64,000 nt of DNA from an uncultured Cycloclasticus sp. (GTDB lineage: Bacteria > Pseudomonadota > Gammaproteobacteria > Methylococcales > Cycloclasticaceae). Numbering within the stretch: position 1 is the stretch's first letter; every line of letters starts with the position of its first letter. The DNA lies in NCBI GenBank assembly GCA_913060865.1, contig CAJXTU010000009.1, positions 1-64,000 of the forward strand. The letters are read 5' to 3'. Position numbers and translations under genes: made by a program. The notes under the pieces are model-generated. The model saw nothing but the letters and a program-made list of their open reading frames with translations, had not been told where the DNA came from and ran no database searches. Below, piece by piece: positions 21,537-30,721 of this stretch.

Positions 21537-22340
21537 ATGAGTATTAGTATAAAAACTCCATCTGATATCGAAAAAATGCGCGTTGCAGGCCGTCTTGCCG
21601 CTGAAGTCCTTGAAATGATTGCTGATTATGTTGTGCCCGGTGTTACAACCGATGAACTTGACCAACGTTGTCATGACTTTATGGTTAATACACAAAAGAC
21701 AATTCCAGCACCACTTAACTATCATGGTTTTCCAAAATCAATTTGCACCTCGGTTAACCATCAAGTGTGTCACGGCATCCCTAATCATAAAAAATTAAAA
21801 ATTGGGGATATCCTTAATATTGATATCACTGTCATTAAGGATGAGTTTCATGGCGACACCAGTGAGATGTTTATTGTTGGCAAACCAAGCATTCTTGCCA
21901 AACGGCTGATTGATACGACTCAAAAAGCCTTATACCTCGGCATCAGCATGGTCAAACCAGGCGCAAAGCTGGGTGATATCGGCCACGCTATACAAACTTT
22001 TGCTGAAAGTAAACGATATTCTATTGTGCGTGAATATTGCGGTCATGGTATTGGTCGGGTTTTCCATGAAGAACCACAGGTTTTGCATTATGGCAAACCT
22101 GATACGGGCGTTACTTTGGAAGAAGGCATGACATTCACGATAGAACCGATGATTAATGCAGGCAAAAGAAATGTAAAAGTTTTACCTGATGATTGGACGG
22201 TTGTAACGAAGGATCGTAGCCTTTCCGCACAGTTTGAACACACATTAACCGTCACTTCAACGGGTTTTGAAATCTTCACTGTTCGACAAGACGAGCCCAT
22301 TGAACCCACTTATATTTCACCTGAACTCCTCAAACCATGA
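21537..22340 (+). CDS. map: type I methionine aminopeptidase
   Basis: MetAP removes the initiator methionine from nascent proteins. The 267-residue product has the pita-bread fold signatures: DEFHGDTSEMFIVGKPS containing a metal-binding Asp, YCGHGIGRVFHEEPQVLHYG with the catalytic histidines, EEGMTFTIEPMINAG, and the C-terminal AQFEHTLTVTSTG with the last Glu ligand. Divergent from rpsB, as in E. coli. The stop overlaps the glnD start (ATGA). Confidence 0.97.
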   Translation: MSISIKTPSDIEKMRVAGRLAAEVLEMIADYVVPGVTTDELDQRCHDFMVNTQKTIPAPLNYHGFPKSICTSVNHQVCHGIPNHKKLKIGDILNIDITVIKDEFHGDTSEMFIVGKPSILAKRLIDTTQKALYLGISMVKPGAKLGDIGHAIQTFAESKRYSIVREYCGHGIGRVFHEEPQVLHYGKPDTGVTLEEGMTFTIEPMINAGKRNVKVLPDDWTVVTKDRSLSAQFEHTLTVTSTGFEIFTVRQDEPIEPTYISPELLKP

Positions 22341-24973
22341 GCGTAAATAACACAGCTGGCTCTCTCACCCCACAAAGTATTAATGAGGTTAAATCATTAA
22401 TCCAAACATTTAATGAGGAATTACATAAGCGTGAAACGTCCGAAGCAACTATAGAGGCTCTTCTGGAGGAGCGTAGTGACTTTATCGATCATCTATTAAC
22501 AGACTGCTGGAACGATATATTAGGTGATCACGCAAGCGATCTAGCGCTGGTCGCTACCGGTGGATATGGTCGTGCAGAACTACACCCGTTTTCTGATATT
22601 GATCTGCTCATCATTTTTGACCAATCTAAACTCGACGCATCTAAATCAGCCCTCGAGTCCTTCTCAACATTTCTTTGGGATATTGGTCTCAAGCCTGGAT
22701 TAAGTGTTAGAACTATTGCCGATTGCGTCGAACAATCTAAACTCGATATAACCGTTATTACAAACTTGATGGAGTCTCGCCTTATCACTGGCTCCGTTGA
22801 TTTATTTAATGACATGCAGGATCAAATAACAGCTGATAAAATTTGGTCAGCCGTTGATTTTTTTCACGAAAAAGTCGCCGAGCAAGATAATAGACACTTA
22901 AAATTTGGAAACACAGCCTACAACCTAGAACCTGATATTAAAGAAGGTCCTGGCGGACTGCGAGATATTCAAACTATCCAATGGATTACACAACGCTACT
23001 TCGGTTCTAGCTCACTTGGAGAACTCTTCAACCATGCATTTCTCACCAAAAGTGAATACCGTGTATTAGTTAAAGGGCAACGTTTTCTTTCCAAGGTACG
23101 CTTTGAGTTACATTTACTCGCTAACCGCCCTGAAAACCGTCTTTTGTTTGATTATCAAAAAAGCCTCGCCTTAGCGTTTGGCTTTGAAGATGGCGACAAT
23201 AACCTTGCTGTAGAAGGCTTTATGCAGTTGTACTACCGCACGGTGATGGACCTTGAGCGTATCAATGAATTGATTCTTCAAATTTTTAACGAAGCACTAG
23301 AAAACAAGGTCATGGACGTGACCCCTATCAATGAGTACTTTAGAGTCATTAATGGATATATTGAGGTAACTCATCCCGATACCTTTAAAACCCACCCAAC
23401 AGCTCTACTGGATATTTTTCTTCAACTACAAAAAAATAATGACATAAAAGGCGTTAGATCAGCCACTATTCGCATAATACGTGAATCTTTACATTTAATT
23501 GATGATGACTTTAGAGCCAATCCAACTGCTCAACACTTGTTTCTTGATATTATTCGTCAACCACTTGGTATTACTCATCAATTACGGCGTATGAATCGCT
23601 ATGGTGTACTAGGTGCCTACATTCCTGCTTTTAACGACATCATTGGCCGTATGCAATATGATTTATTCCACGCATACACGGTTGACCAGCATACGTTATA
23701 CATCGTCAGAAATTTACGACGTTTCGCCTTGGAAAAGCATAAAGATGACTTACCCCACTGCCATGAGGTCTTTCAAAATCTTCCAAAACCAGAGCTTCTC
23801 TATTTAGCAGGATTATTTCACGACATAGCAAAAGGCCGTGGTGGAAACCATGCTGAACTTGGCATGCACGATGCCATCGAGTTTTGCCAGCTGCATGGCT
23901 ACAACACTTACGATTCTCAGTTAGTAGGCTGGCTTGTTCAGCATCATTTAATCATGTCGATGACAGCCCAACGTAAAGATATAAATGACCCCGTTATTGT
24001 GCGCAAATTTGCCTCTAAAATTGGCAGTCTAGAATACCTTGACTACCTTTATTTGCTGACAATTGCCGATATAAGGGCAACAAATCCAACTTTATGGAAT
24101 GAATGGAAAGGTTCCTTATTAAAGGAGCTATACAACAATACTCAAAAGCTATTGCGCCGTGGCCTCCAAACGGCAACTCACGATGAAAGTGATGACATCA
24201 AGGACATGCAATACCAAGCCAGACAAGGACTAAACTCTCGTGGCTTAAGCGATACAAAAATTGATCATGTTTGGCAGAATATAAGCAAAAATTACTTTTC
24301 GAGATTTTCAGTTGAAGATAGCATTTGGCACACCTTAGCCATTTCATCCTGTGATGAAAAAGATATGCCGCTTGTCTTACTAAGGCCACAGACACATCGT
24401 GGCGGTGCAGAGATATTTATTTATGTACACGATCGCGCCGGCATGTTTGCCGTGTGTACGGCAACGCTTGATCAATTAGGTTTAAATATTTTAGATGCTC
24501 GAATCATCACAACTCACGAAAACTTAGCACTCATTAGTTTTCATGTGTTGGAAGATAATGGAAGTCCTATACAAGACTTATCTCGCGAACAATCCATAGT
24601 TAATATTTTACGGGCTAACCTTCTCAACTTAGATAAAGCAGTGCTGTCGGTTGATAGACATAAAACGCGTCAATCTAAATATTTTAATATTGAAACAACT
24701 ATCACATTCAAAGATGACCACAAAAAACGCTACACTATTTTAGAAATACACACGCACGATCAACCGGGAGTCCTGTCAACTATCGGACAGTGCTTTAGTG
24801 ACTGCAATATAAACGTAAGAAATGCGAAAATTGCCACACTTGGAACGACAGCAGAGGATATTTTTTACATTACTGATAGCGACAATAATATGATTAAAGA
24901 TAAAACTTTATTGAAAACTTTAGAGCAGCTTTTGATTAAAAAACTATCCGCTAATATAAAAGAAACTAACTAA
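22337..24973 (+). CDS. glnD: bifunctional uridylyltransferase/uridylyl-removing enzyme
   Basis: GlnD senses glutamine and adds or removes UMP on PII proteins (GlnB/GlnK), controlling nitrogen assimilation. The 878-residue protein has all domains in order: nucleotidyltransferase with GGYGRAELHPFSDIDLLIIF near residue 75; a PII-uridylyltransferase helical region with KEGPGGLRDIQTIQW; an HD hydrolase with LAGLFHDIAKGRGGNHAELG near residue 495; and two C-terminal ACT domains (from about 690, IFIYVHDRAGMFAVCTATL, and from about 800, TILEIHTHDQPGVLSTIGQ). Length is normal. It overlaps map by four bases. Confidence 0.96.
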   Translation: MSVNNTAGSLTPQSINEVKSLIQTFNEELHKRETSEATIEALLEERSDFIDHLLTDCWNDILGDHASDLALVATGGYGRAELHPFSDIDLLIIFDQSKLDASKSALESFSTFLWDIGLKPGLSVRTIADCVEQSKLDITVITNLMESRLITGSVDLFNDMQDQITADKIWSAVDFFHEKVAEQDNRHLKFGNTAYNLEPDIKEGPGGLRDIQTIQWITQRYFGSSSLGELFNHAFLTKSEYRVLVKGQRFLSKVRFELHLLANRPENRLLFDYQKSLALAFGFEDGDNNLAVEGFMQLYYRTVMDLERINELILQIFNEALENKVMDVTPINEYFRVINGYIEVTHPDTFKTHPTALLDIFLQLQKNNDIKGVRSATIRIIRESLHLIDDDFRANPTAQHLFLDIIRQPLGITHQLRRMNRYGVLGAYIPAFNDIIGRMQYDLFHAYTVDQHTLYIVRNLRRFALEKHKDDLPHCHEVFQNLPKPELLYLAGLFHDIAKGRGGNHAELGMHDAIEFCQLHGYNTYDSQLVGWLVQHHLIMSMTAQRKDINDPVIVRKFASKIGSLEYLDYLYLLTIADIRATNPTLWNEWKGSLLKELYNNTQKLLRRGLQTATHDESDDIKDMQYQARQGLNSRGLSDTKIDHVWQNISKNYFSRFSVEDSIWHTLAISSCDEKDMPLVLLRPQTHRGGAEIFIYVHDRAGMFAVCTATLDQLGLNILDARIITTHENLALISFHVLEDNGSPIQDLSREQSIVNILRANLLNLDKAVLSVDRHKTRQSKYFNIETTITFKDDHKKRYTILEIHTHDQPGVLSTIGQCFSDCNINVRNAKIATLGTTAEDIFYITDSDNNMIKDKTLLKTLEQLLIKKLSANIKETN

Positions 24974-25080
24974 CAAAAAAGCTAATGACTCCGAACTCTA
25001 CAAGTTAATACCATATAGTGCTGCCTATTAAGGCAATAACCAATTTAGTCAAACTTTGTCTATAAAATACGGCTCCTCTC

Positions 25081-25848
25081 ATGAAATGGCTTGAACGGGT
25101 TAGCACTTACTACATATTAAAAAAACACGCTATACCCGACCACGCATGGTTTCAGGTTACTAAGAAATTACCTTTATTGAGGTTTCTTAACAGCAGCGAA
25201 AAGGCCCAGTTACGCGTCTTAACTACCTTATTTATCTACAAAAAAACATTCATTGGTACTTATGACTTGAGCATAACCATGGAAATGAAAATCATCATAG
25301 CTGCACAGGCGTGTTTACAAATACTTAAACTGGGGCTTAACTCTTTTGACGGCTGGCAAGAAATCATTATTTACCCAACCGCCTTCAAAGTAAGAAAAGA
25401 AGTGGGCGATGAAGCTGGCATAGTGCATATTCAAAATCACGCACTCACTGGGGAAGCTTGGATTCGTGGCCCGGTGGTACTCTCATGGGATGATGTTGAA
25501 AGAGACAGTTTTAACGTTCGTGCCGGACACCATATCGTCATCCATGAATTTGCCCATAAATTAGATATGCTCAATGGAAGGGCTAATGGTATGCCACCCT
25601 TACACCCTGATATGCCTATTCAAGCATGGACTGAGTCACTTAGTACGGCTTATCAGCATTTAATTAAGCGACTTGAGCATCATCATAATGAGATAAATGC
25701 TTATGCTGCCACAAACCCTGCTGAGTTTTTTGCCGTCATGAGTGAGTATTTTTTTACCTCCCCTGCGACCCTTAAAAACTATTATCCTAAAGTCTTTGAG
25801 CAGCTAAAAAGATATTTTCGCCTGGCCCCGCAACGTTCTGACCACTAA
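25081..25848 (+). CDS. mtfA: MtfA-type zinc peptidase (M90)
   Basis: MtfA is a cytosolic zinc aminopeptidase. In E. coli it binds the repressor Mlc and so affects glucose PTS expression; whether Mlc exists here is unknown. The 255-residue product has HEFAHKLDMLNG, with the HExxH at residues 155-159, and NPAEFFAVMSEYFFTSP with the downstream Glu, both family hallmarks. It lies 107 bases after glnD; no RNA gene is seen in that gap. Confidence 0.9.
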   Translation: MKWLERVSTYYILKKHAIPDHAWFQVTKKLPLLRFLNSSEKAQLRVLTTLFIYKKTFIGTYDLSITMEMKIIIAAQACLQILKLGLNSFDGWQEIIIYPTAFKVRKEVGDEAGIVHIQNHALTGEAWIRGPVVLSWDDVERDSFNVRAGHHIVIHEFAHKLDMLNGRANGMPPLHPDMPIQAWTESLSTAYQHLIKRLEHHHNEINAYAATNPAEFFAVMSEYFFTSPATLKNYYPKVFEQLKRYFRLAPQRSDH

Positions 25849-25855
25849 CTTGGTT

Positions 25856-25871
25856 ATTCAACATGTTGAAT
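25856..25871. repeat. 16-bp perfect palindrome between convergent genes
   Basis: ATTCAACATGTTGAAT is fully self-complementary. It sits 8 bases after the mtfA stop and 17 bases from the end of the glycosyltransferase gene on the other strand. There is no T tract, so it is not a classical terminator; it may be a protein-binding site. Confidence 0.5.
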
Positions 25872-25887
25872 GACTGACAGCATCGCA

Positions 25888-26565
25888 CTAATATTTCTTA
25901 GCCAATAGCGAAGGGTTTATTTTCAACAAATAAGCCAACCTGAATGACCACATTTTTATAATTGTCTTGATAATACCTGCCTGTTCCCATCGTCGACTAG
26001 ATGTCACAACAACATTATTAATACAAACTGGGGGCTTTATTCGCTTCAGTTTCTGACTGATGGCAATATCTTCCATTAATGCAATAGTGGGATAACCCCC
26101 TACTCGTTCAAATAGATGTTTTGAAACAAACATGGCATGATCACCCGTCACAATACCCGTGAGGCACGATCGCCAATTCATCATGGTTTCTATTATTCTA
26201 AACATAAAGTGCCGACCATCTAGCTTGACATTAAATCGCCCCCAAACATCCACAACATTATTACTCATATGTTCATTAATAAGTTGAACAAGCTGCTTGG
26301 GAAGCAGCGTATCGGCATGCAAAAAAAGCAACACCTTTCCCTGCGCCGCCTCCGCCCCTTTATTCATTTGCACTGCGCGCCCTGCAGTCGATAAAACAAG
26401 CCGATCGATTAAACCCTCTGCACACTGGACCGTGTTATCGGCACTGCCACCATCTACCAAAATTATTTCAACACGCTTCCCTCTCACTATTTGCAATTCT
26501 ACCAATGTCCGCGGTAATACCTGCTCTTCATTTAACGCAGGAATAATGATTGAAATATCGGGCAT
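25888..26565 (-). CDS. TIGR04283-type glycosyltransferase of arsenosugar clusters
   Basis: A GT-A family 2 glycosyltransferase of about 225 residues. Seen: ISIIIPALNEEQVLPRTLVEL at the N terminus, IILVDGGSADNT, the metal-binding LFLHADTLLP (DxD-like), and FERVGGYPTIALMEDIAIS in the acceptor region. This set is typical of the TIGR04283 transferases that are repeatedly found beside arsenosugar genes. I use the ATG at 26565, which overlaps the arsM stop by one base (TAATG). Its acceptor is not established; its coupling to arsM and arsS suggests a role in making an arsenic-containing sugar. Confidence 0.85.
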   Translation of the reverse strand: MPDISIIIPALNEEQVLPRTLVELQIVRGKRVEIILVDGGSADNTVQCAEGLIDRLVLSTAGRAVQMNKGAEAAQGKVLLFLHADTLLPKQLVQLINEHMSNNVVDVWGRFNVKLDGRHFMFRIIETMMNWRSCLTGIVTGDHAMFVSKHLFERVGGYPTIALMEDIAISQKLKRIKPPVCINNVVVTSSRRWEQAGIIKTIIKMWSFRLAYLLKINPSLLAKKY

Positions 26566-27608
26566 TAACAGCAAGAGCCGCCTTGTTTAGCATCACTATG
26601 GGTAGAACCCTTTGTTGCAGATGCCGGTCGCAATGTACCTGCTGGTGCGCACCATTCAACACCTTCTTTTTCTAGCATAGGTGCAATGCCAATAAAGTCG
26701 TCGCCGTAAGGTCCTGTGGTTAAAAAGTTATACGTACGTTCACACACCGCCATACGTTTACCACGATAAAAAACGTGGCCTTCATCATCGGTCGTTTCCG
26801 CATAAGGGCCTTTATAGATAACCGCATGGCCTTTATCAACACAGGGTATATCTTCACCTTTAACCGCCGTAATCGTCACTGAACGAAACTCAATACCCTC
26901 AACAACCTGCCAAGGTTCTGCATCCCACTTGTCACACTTGACGGCACGAAAACCCGCTTGCTTGAAGCTTTCTAAAAACTCATCTTCTAAAAATGAACCC
27001 GAGATACAACCCGACCATAATTCCGGATCTGCTTTCAAATGATCAGGAATCGTTTCATCTGCCACAATGTCAGACATAGCAATTCGCCCACCCGGCTTCA
27101 CAACACGAAAGATCTCTTCAACCAATTGTTTTTTGTCGCTGTCATTAACTAAATTCAACACGCAATTTGATAGCACCAAATCAATCGAATTATCGGCAAT
27201 CATTGGTTCTAAGCTATCTGGGTTATCTAAGTTCTGTGTTAAGTCCTGAATTTGGCCTTTAACAAAGCTCACCTTGTCACCACCCAATTTTTCGGCCATT
27301 TCAACTTGATATTGTCGCGCTAATGCCAACATTTCATCGTTCATATCCACGCCAATTACTCGGCCTGTTTCACCAACCAATTGAGCGGCCATATAACAGA
27401 TTTTGCCAGACCCAGAACCTAAATCTAAAACAACATCGCCTTCTTCAACGTAACGAGATGGGTCCCCACATCCATAATCTTTCTCAATGACCTCTTGGGG
27501 CAATAATTCCAATAAAGTCGCGTCGTAATCAACAGGGCAACACAAAGCAGCTTGTACCGCCTCTGCACCGTCTGTATATCGTTCTACCACACTTTTTTTC
27601 ATATCCAT
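26565..27608 (-). CDS. arsM: arsenite S-adenosylmethionine methyltransferase (ArsM-like)
   Basis: ArsM methylates trivalent arsenic. The 347-residue product has the SAM motif VLDLGSGSGKICYMAAQLVG (about residue 60), VIGVDMNDEM, and three positions of the arsenic-binding cysteines: QAALCCPVDYD, SNCVLNLV and WSGCISG. The ending KQGGSCC adds further cysteines. I use the ATG at 27608 with AAGGA eight bases upstream; a longer in-frame start would overlap arsS. It follows arsS by 11 bases and is coupled to the glycosyltransferase. Within this cluster it likely supplies dimethylarsenite for ArsS. Confidence 0.88.
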   Translation of the reverse strand: MDMKKSVVERYTDGAEAVQAALCCPVDYDATLLELLPQEVIEKDYGCGDPSRYVEEGDVVLDLGSGSGKICYMAAQLVGETGRVIGVDMNDEMLALARQYQVEMAEKLGGDKVSFVKGQIQDLTQNLDNPDSLEPMIADNSIDLVLSNCVLNLVNDSDKKQLVEEIFRVVKPGGRIAMSDIVADETIPDHLKADPELWSGCISGSFLEDEFLESFKQAGFRAVKCDKWDAEPWQVVEGIEFRSVTITAVKGEDIPCVDKGHAVIYKGPYAETTDDEGHVFYRGKRMAVCERTYNFLTTGPYGDDFIGIAPMLEKEGVEWCAPAGTLRPASATKGSTHSDAKQGGSCC

Positions 27609-27619
27609 CGTTATAATCC

Positions 27620-28570
27620 TTAGGTTAATGCGCCACCACAACTAGAACCGCTACCGGCGGTGCAGCCATAGCAATGATCGGCAATTATTATTGGTTGTTG
27701 TTCAAAATTCAGTTGTAAGCATTCTGAAATATGCTTCTTTTTATTAGCAATTCCTGCAGGTAACTCCAGCATCTGATTGAAGTCGCAATCGTACACATAA
27801 CCCTCCCAATCGACACTCAACATGCTTTTACACATTAATTGATCAAGGTTAACAGCCTGATATGCCGTTTTGAGTACGTCCATATAGTCATCGAACTGAC
27901 CTTTTGAAATCAACGTACTACCAAATCGTTTAATTGGCATATTCGTGATAGTCAGCAGCCGTGTAAATACGATACCGAATTGCTCAAACAAGTGTTCTTT
28001 ATACTCTTGTTCCAAGGTTGTTTGTTCGGGTGGCAGCGTTGCGCCTTGCGGGTTATACACGAGGTTTAACTCTAACCCTTTGCCATAGCCAAAACCGTTA
28101 AGTTTTTTTAACGCCAATATGCTTTTATCAAACACGCCATTACCTCGCTGCGCGTCGACATTGTCACTTGAATAGCACGGTAAAGAGGCAATAATCTGCA
28201 CTTTATTATTGGCCAAAAATTCACTTAAATCTTCATAGCCTGGCTCTTCAAGAATCACCAAATTACAACGATCGATAACCTTCAAACCTCGCTGAACAGC
28301 CTGTTTAACGATGTACTTAAAATGTGGGTTCATCTCCGGTGCACCGCCGGTCAAATCGAGTGTTTTAACACCCTGCTGATCAATAAACTCAAATAGCTGA
28401 TCAATGGTCGACTTAGCCATTAACTCCTTACGCGTAGGCCCTGCATTTACATGGCAGTGCAAACAAGACAGGTTACATAAATAACCCAAATTAACTTGTA
28501 AGGTTTCCAGTTTATGCCGTGTTATTGCTGGGAAGTCTGTTTCCACTAGCCTAGGTAAGGTTTGGTGCAT
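27620..28570 (-). CDS. arsS: arsenosugar biosynthesis radical SAM protein ArsS
   Basis: ArsS is a radical SAM enzyme that joins dimethylarsenite to the 5'-deoxyadenosyl group, forming the arsenosugar precursor. The 316-residue product has NLGYLCNLSCLHCHVNAGP, containing the CxxxCxxC cluster motif, DLTGGAPEMNPHF, and the Cys-rich C terminus DHCYGCTAGSGSSCGGALT typical of the radical SAM/Cys-rich family. It directly precedes arsM and starts nine bases after the end of the oxidoreductase gene. Confidence 0.9.
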   Translation of the reverse strand: MHQTLPRLVETDFPAITRHKLETLQVNLGYLCNLSCLHCHVNAGPTRKELMAKSTIDQLFEFIDQQGVKTLDLTGGAPEMNPHFKYIVKQAVQRGLKVIDRCNLVILEEPGYEDLSEFLANNKVQIIASLPCYSSDNVDAQRGNGVFDKSILALKKLNGFGYGKGLELNLVYNPQGATLPPEQTTLEQEYKEHLFEQFGIVFTRLLTITNMPIKRFGSTLISKGQFDDYMDVLKTAYQAVNLDQLMCKSMLSVDWEGYVYDCDFNQMLELPAGIANKKKHISECLQLNFEQQPIIIADHCYGCTAGSGSSCGGALT

Positions 28571-28579
28571 ATCTAATGT

Positions 28580-30721
28580 TTAGCTTCGTTTAGCAAGGTG
28601 GTACCTCTCGATCAACTTTAATAATTTTTTTGGCTGATGGTTTTTCTTCCACACACCCGCAGTATACTTGTTCGCTTCTGACCATGTTGGGTATGCGTGA
28701 ATCGTTCCTAAAATTTTATTTAATCCCAAATCATGTTTCATCGCTAAAACAAACTCGGGAAGCATTTCACCTGCGTGTTCGCCAACAATCGTTACACCGA
28801 CTATCTTATCTTTGCCTATCACAGTAAGCACTTTTACAAACCCGCCCTGTTTGCCATCAATAATCGCTCTATCTAACTCATTCAACTTAAACAGCGTCGT
28901 CTCGGTATTCAACCCAGCGGCTTTGGCCGATTGTTCGTTATAACCGACACTGGCTATTTCCGGCTCAGTAAACGTCACCCTTGGAATAACACGGTTATCT
29001 GCTTTAAAGCGCCAGATATCGCCGAATAAGCTATTTACGGTGCTATACCATGCATAATGCGCTGCTGTGTGAGTAAACTGATAAGGCCCCGCCACATCTC
29101 CACAGGCATAAATAGTTGGCACAGTCGTTCGCCTATATTTATCGACCTTAATCGTGCCTGATTGAGTTGTTTTAACGCCTAATTCTTCCAAGCCAAACCC
29201 TGTCGTATTTGCCTGACGACCTATGGCAAATAGCACGACATCAAAAACAAGTTTAAGGGTGTTTCCTTCATTGGACTTGAGTGTTGCAACAGATTTTTCA
29301 TTTTCAATACTAAAGCTGTCTATTGAATACTGCAGTTTTAGCTCCACACCTTCCAGTTCAAGCTGAGTCATTAATGCTAACGAAGCTTCCTCATCTTCAG
29401 TCATCATCAATCGTTCAGCCATATCAATAATGGTTACTTTACTACCGAGTCGACTAAAGCTTTGTCCTAACTCACAACCAATCGGACCACCACCAACCAC
29501 CAATAAACGCTGCGGTTGTTCACGTAACGACCAGATGGTATCAGACGTATAAAACTTCACCTGATTCAAACCATCTATATCAGGCACTCTTGGTTTCGCG
29601 CCGGTGGCAATAATAATATTCTGGCTTGTAATAATCTGACCCTCAATCTCTACTTCCCAAGGCGATAGTACATGCGCTTCAGCATGCCTGCACTCAACAC
29701 CTAACTCTGTATACCGCTCTACAGAATCATGCGGTTCAATCGCTTTAATAACGGAGGCAGCACGTTCCATCACTTCCGAAAAAATAAAGTTTGCTGAGGC
29801 ACTTGAAACCCCATATCGCTCGCTGCGTGTTAAATCTGCTAAAAAACGTGAGGATTTAATTAAAGATTTTGAAGGCACACAACCCGTATTTAAACAATCG
29901 CCGCCCATCTTGTTTTTTTCGATTAACAACACCTTTGATTTAACTGCTGCCGCAATATAGGCACTCACTAAACCGGCAGAGCCACCACCGATAACAACAA
30001 GGTTATAGTCAAATGTATTCGGTTTCTTATAAGCATGAAGCACTTGATAACGTTGAATAATGCCTGGTATTTTTTTAGCCAAAAGCGGAAACAAGCCCAG
30101 CAACGCAAACGATATGGCCACCGTAGGCGACAAAATATCACTGATCTGCTCCACTTTTACCAGCTGCGTTCCTGCATTAACGAACAAAAGCGTCGCGGGA
30201 AACATACCCACTTGACTCACCCAGAAATAAGTTCGCAGCTTGATAGGCGTTAAGCCCATCAGTAAGTTAATGAGCCAAAACGGGAACACCACAATTAAAC
30301 GAAGCGAAAATAAATAAGCCGCTCCCTCCGCCTCAATCCTTTTATTAATCTCTAATAATTTATCTGAGAATTTTCTCTGTACGACACCTTTAAAGATATA
30401 GCGCGACAAAATGAAGGCCAAACTCGCGCCAATAGTCGAAGCAAATGAAACTAAAATAACACCCCAGAAAAGACCAAAAATCGCACCAGCAACTAAGGTA
30501 AGAATGCTCGCTCCGGGTATAGAAAGTGCCGTTGTGACAATATAAATAAGAAAAAACCAAAGCGATGTTTGCCAACGGTTTGCCTCATAATACGCAATAA
30601 AGTCAGTACTTTTTTCTTTCACAACACTTAAGTCTAAGTATTGATTAAAGCCCAACATATAAAAGCCGAGCACGAACAGAGCTAAAAAAACAATTAAACC
30701 TGTTTTTTTAGCATCAAGCAT
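28580..30721 (-). CDS. TVP38/TMEM64 membrane domain fused to a pyridine nucleotide-disulfide oxidoreductase
   Basis: A two-part fusion of 713 residues from the ATG at 30721 (MLDAKKTGLIVFL). Residues 1-225 form a TVP38/DedA-like membrane region (YIVTTALSIPGASILTLVAG, then SRYIF and RLIVVFPFWLINLLMG). From about residue 240 comes a FAD/NAD oxidoreductase: VVIGGGSAGLVSAYIAA, the redox pair in GGDCLNTGCVPSK, GGGPIGCELGQSFSRLG and a dimerisation domain with HAYPTWSEANKY. It lacks the heavy-metal-associated domain and C-terminal Cys pair of MerA, so mercuric reductase is unlikely. The start overlaps the helicase gene by eight bases. Its place just before arsS suggests a redox or transport role linked to arsenic, which is inference. 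Confidence 0.88.
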   Translation of the reverse strand: MLDAKKTGLIVFLALFVLGFYMLGFNQYLDLSVVKEKSTDFIAYYEANRWQTSLWFFLIYIVTTALSIPGASILTLVAGAIFGLFWGVILVSFASTIGASLAFILSRYIFKGVVQRKFSDKLLEINKRIEAEGAAYLFSLRLIVVFPFWLINLLMGLTPIKLRTYFWVSQVGMFPATLLFVNAGTQLVKVEQISDILSPTVAISFALLGLFPLLAKKIPGIIQRYQVLHAYKKPNTFDYNLVVIGGGSAGLVSAYIAAAVKSKVLLIEKNKMGGDCLNTGCVPSKSLIKSSRFLADLTRSERYGVSSASANFIFSEVMERAASVIKAIEPHDSVERYTELGVECRHAEAHVLSPWEVEIEGQIITSQNIIIATGAKPRVPDIDGLNQVKFYTSDTIWSLREQPQRLLVVGGGPIGCELGQSFSRLGSKVTIIDMAERLMMTEDEEASLALMTQLELEGVELKLQYSIDSFSIENEKSVATLKSNEGNTLKLVFDVVLFAIGRQANTTGFGLEELGVKTTQSGTIKVDKYRRTTVPTIYACGDVAGPYQFTHTAAHYAWYSTVNSLFGDIWRFKADNRVIPRVTFTEPEIASVGYNEQSAKAAGLNTETTLFKLNELDRAIIDGKQGGFVKVLTVIGKDKIVGVTIVGEHAGEMLPEFVLAMKHDLGLNKILGTIHAYPTWSEANKYTAGVWKKNHQPKKLLKLIERYHLAKRS

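Noticed and set aside
28580-30721. Mercuric reductase
   Set aside because: It has a TVP38-type membrane domain in place of the metal-binding domain, lacks the C-terminal Cys pair, and no mer genes are nearby.
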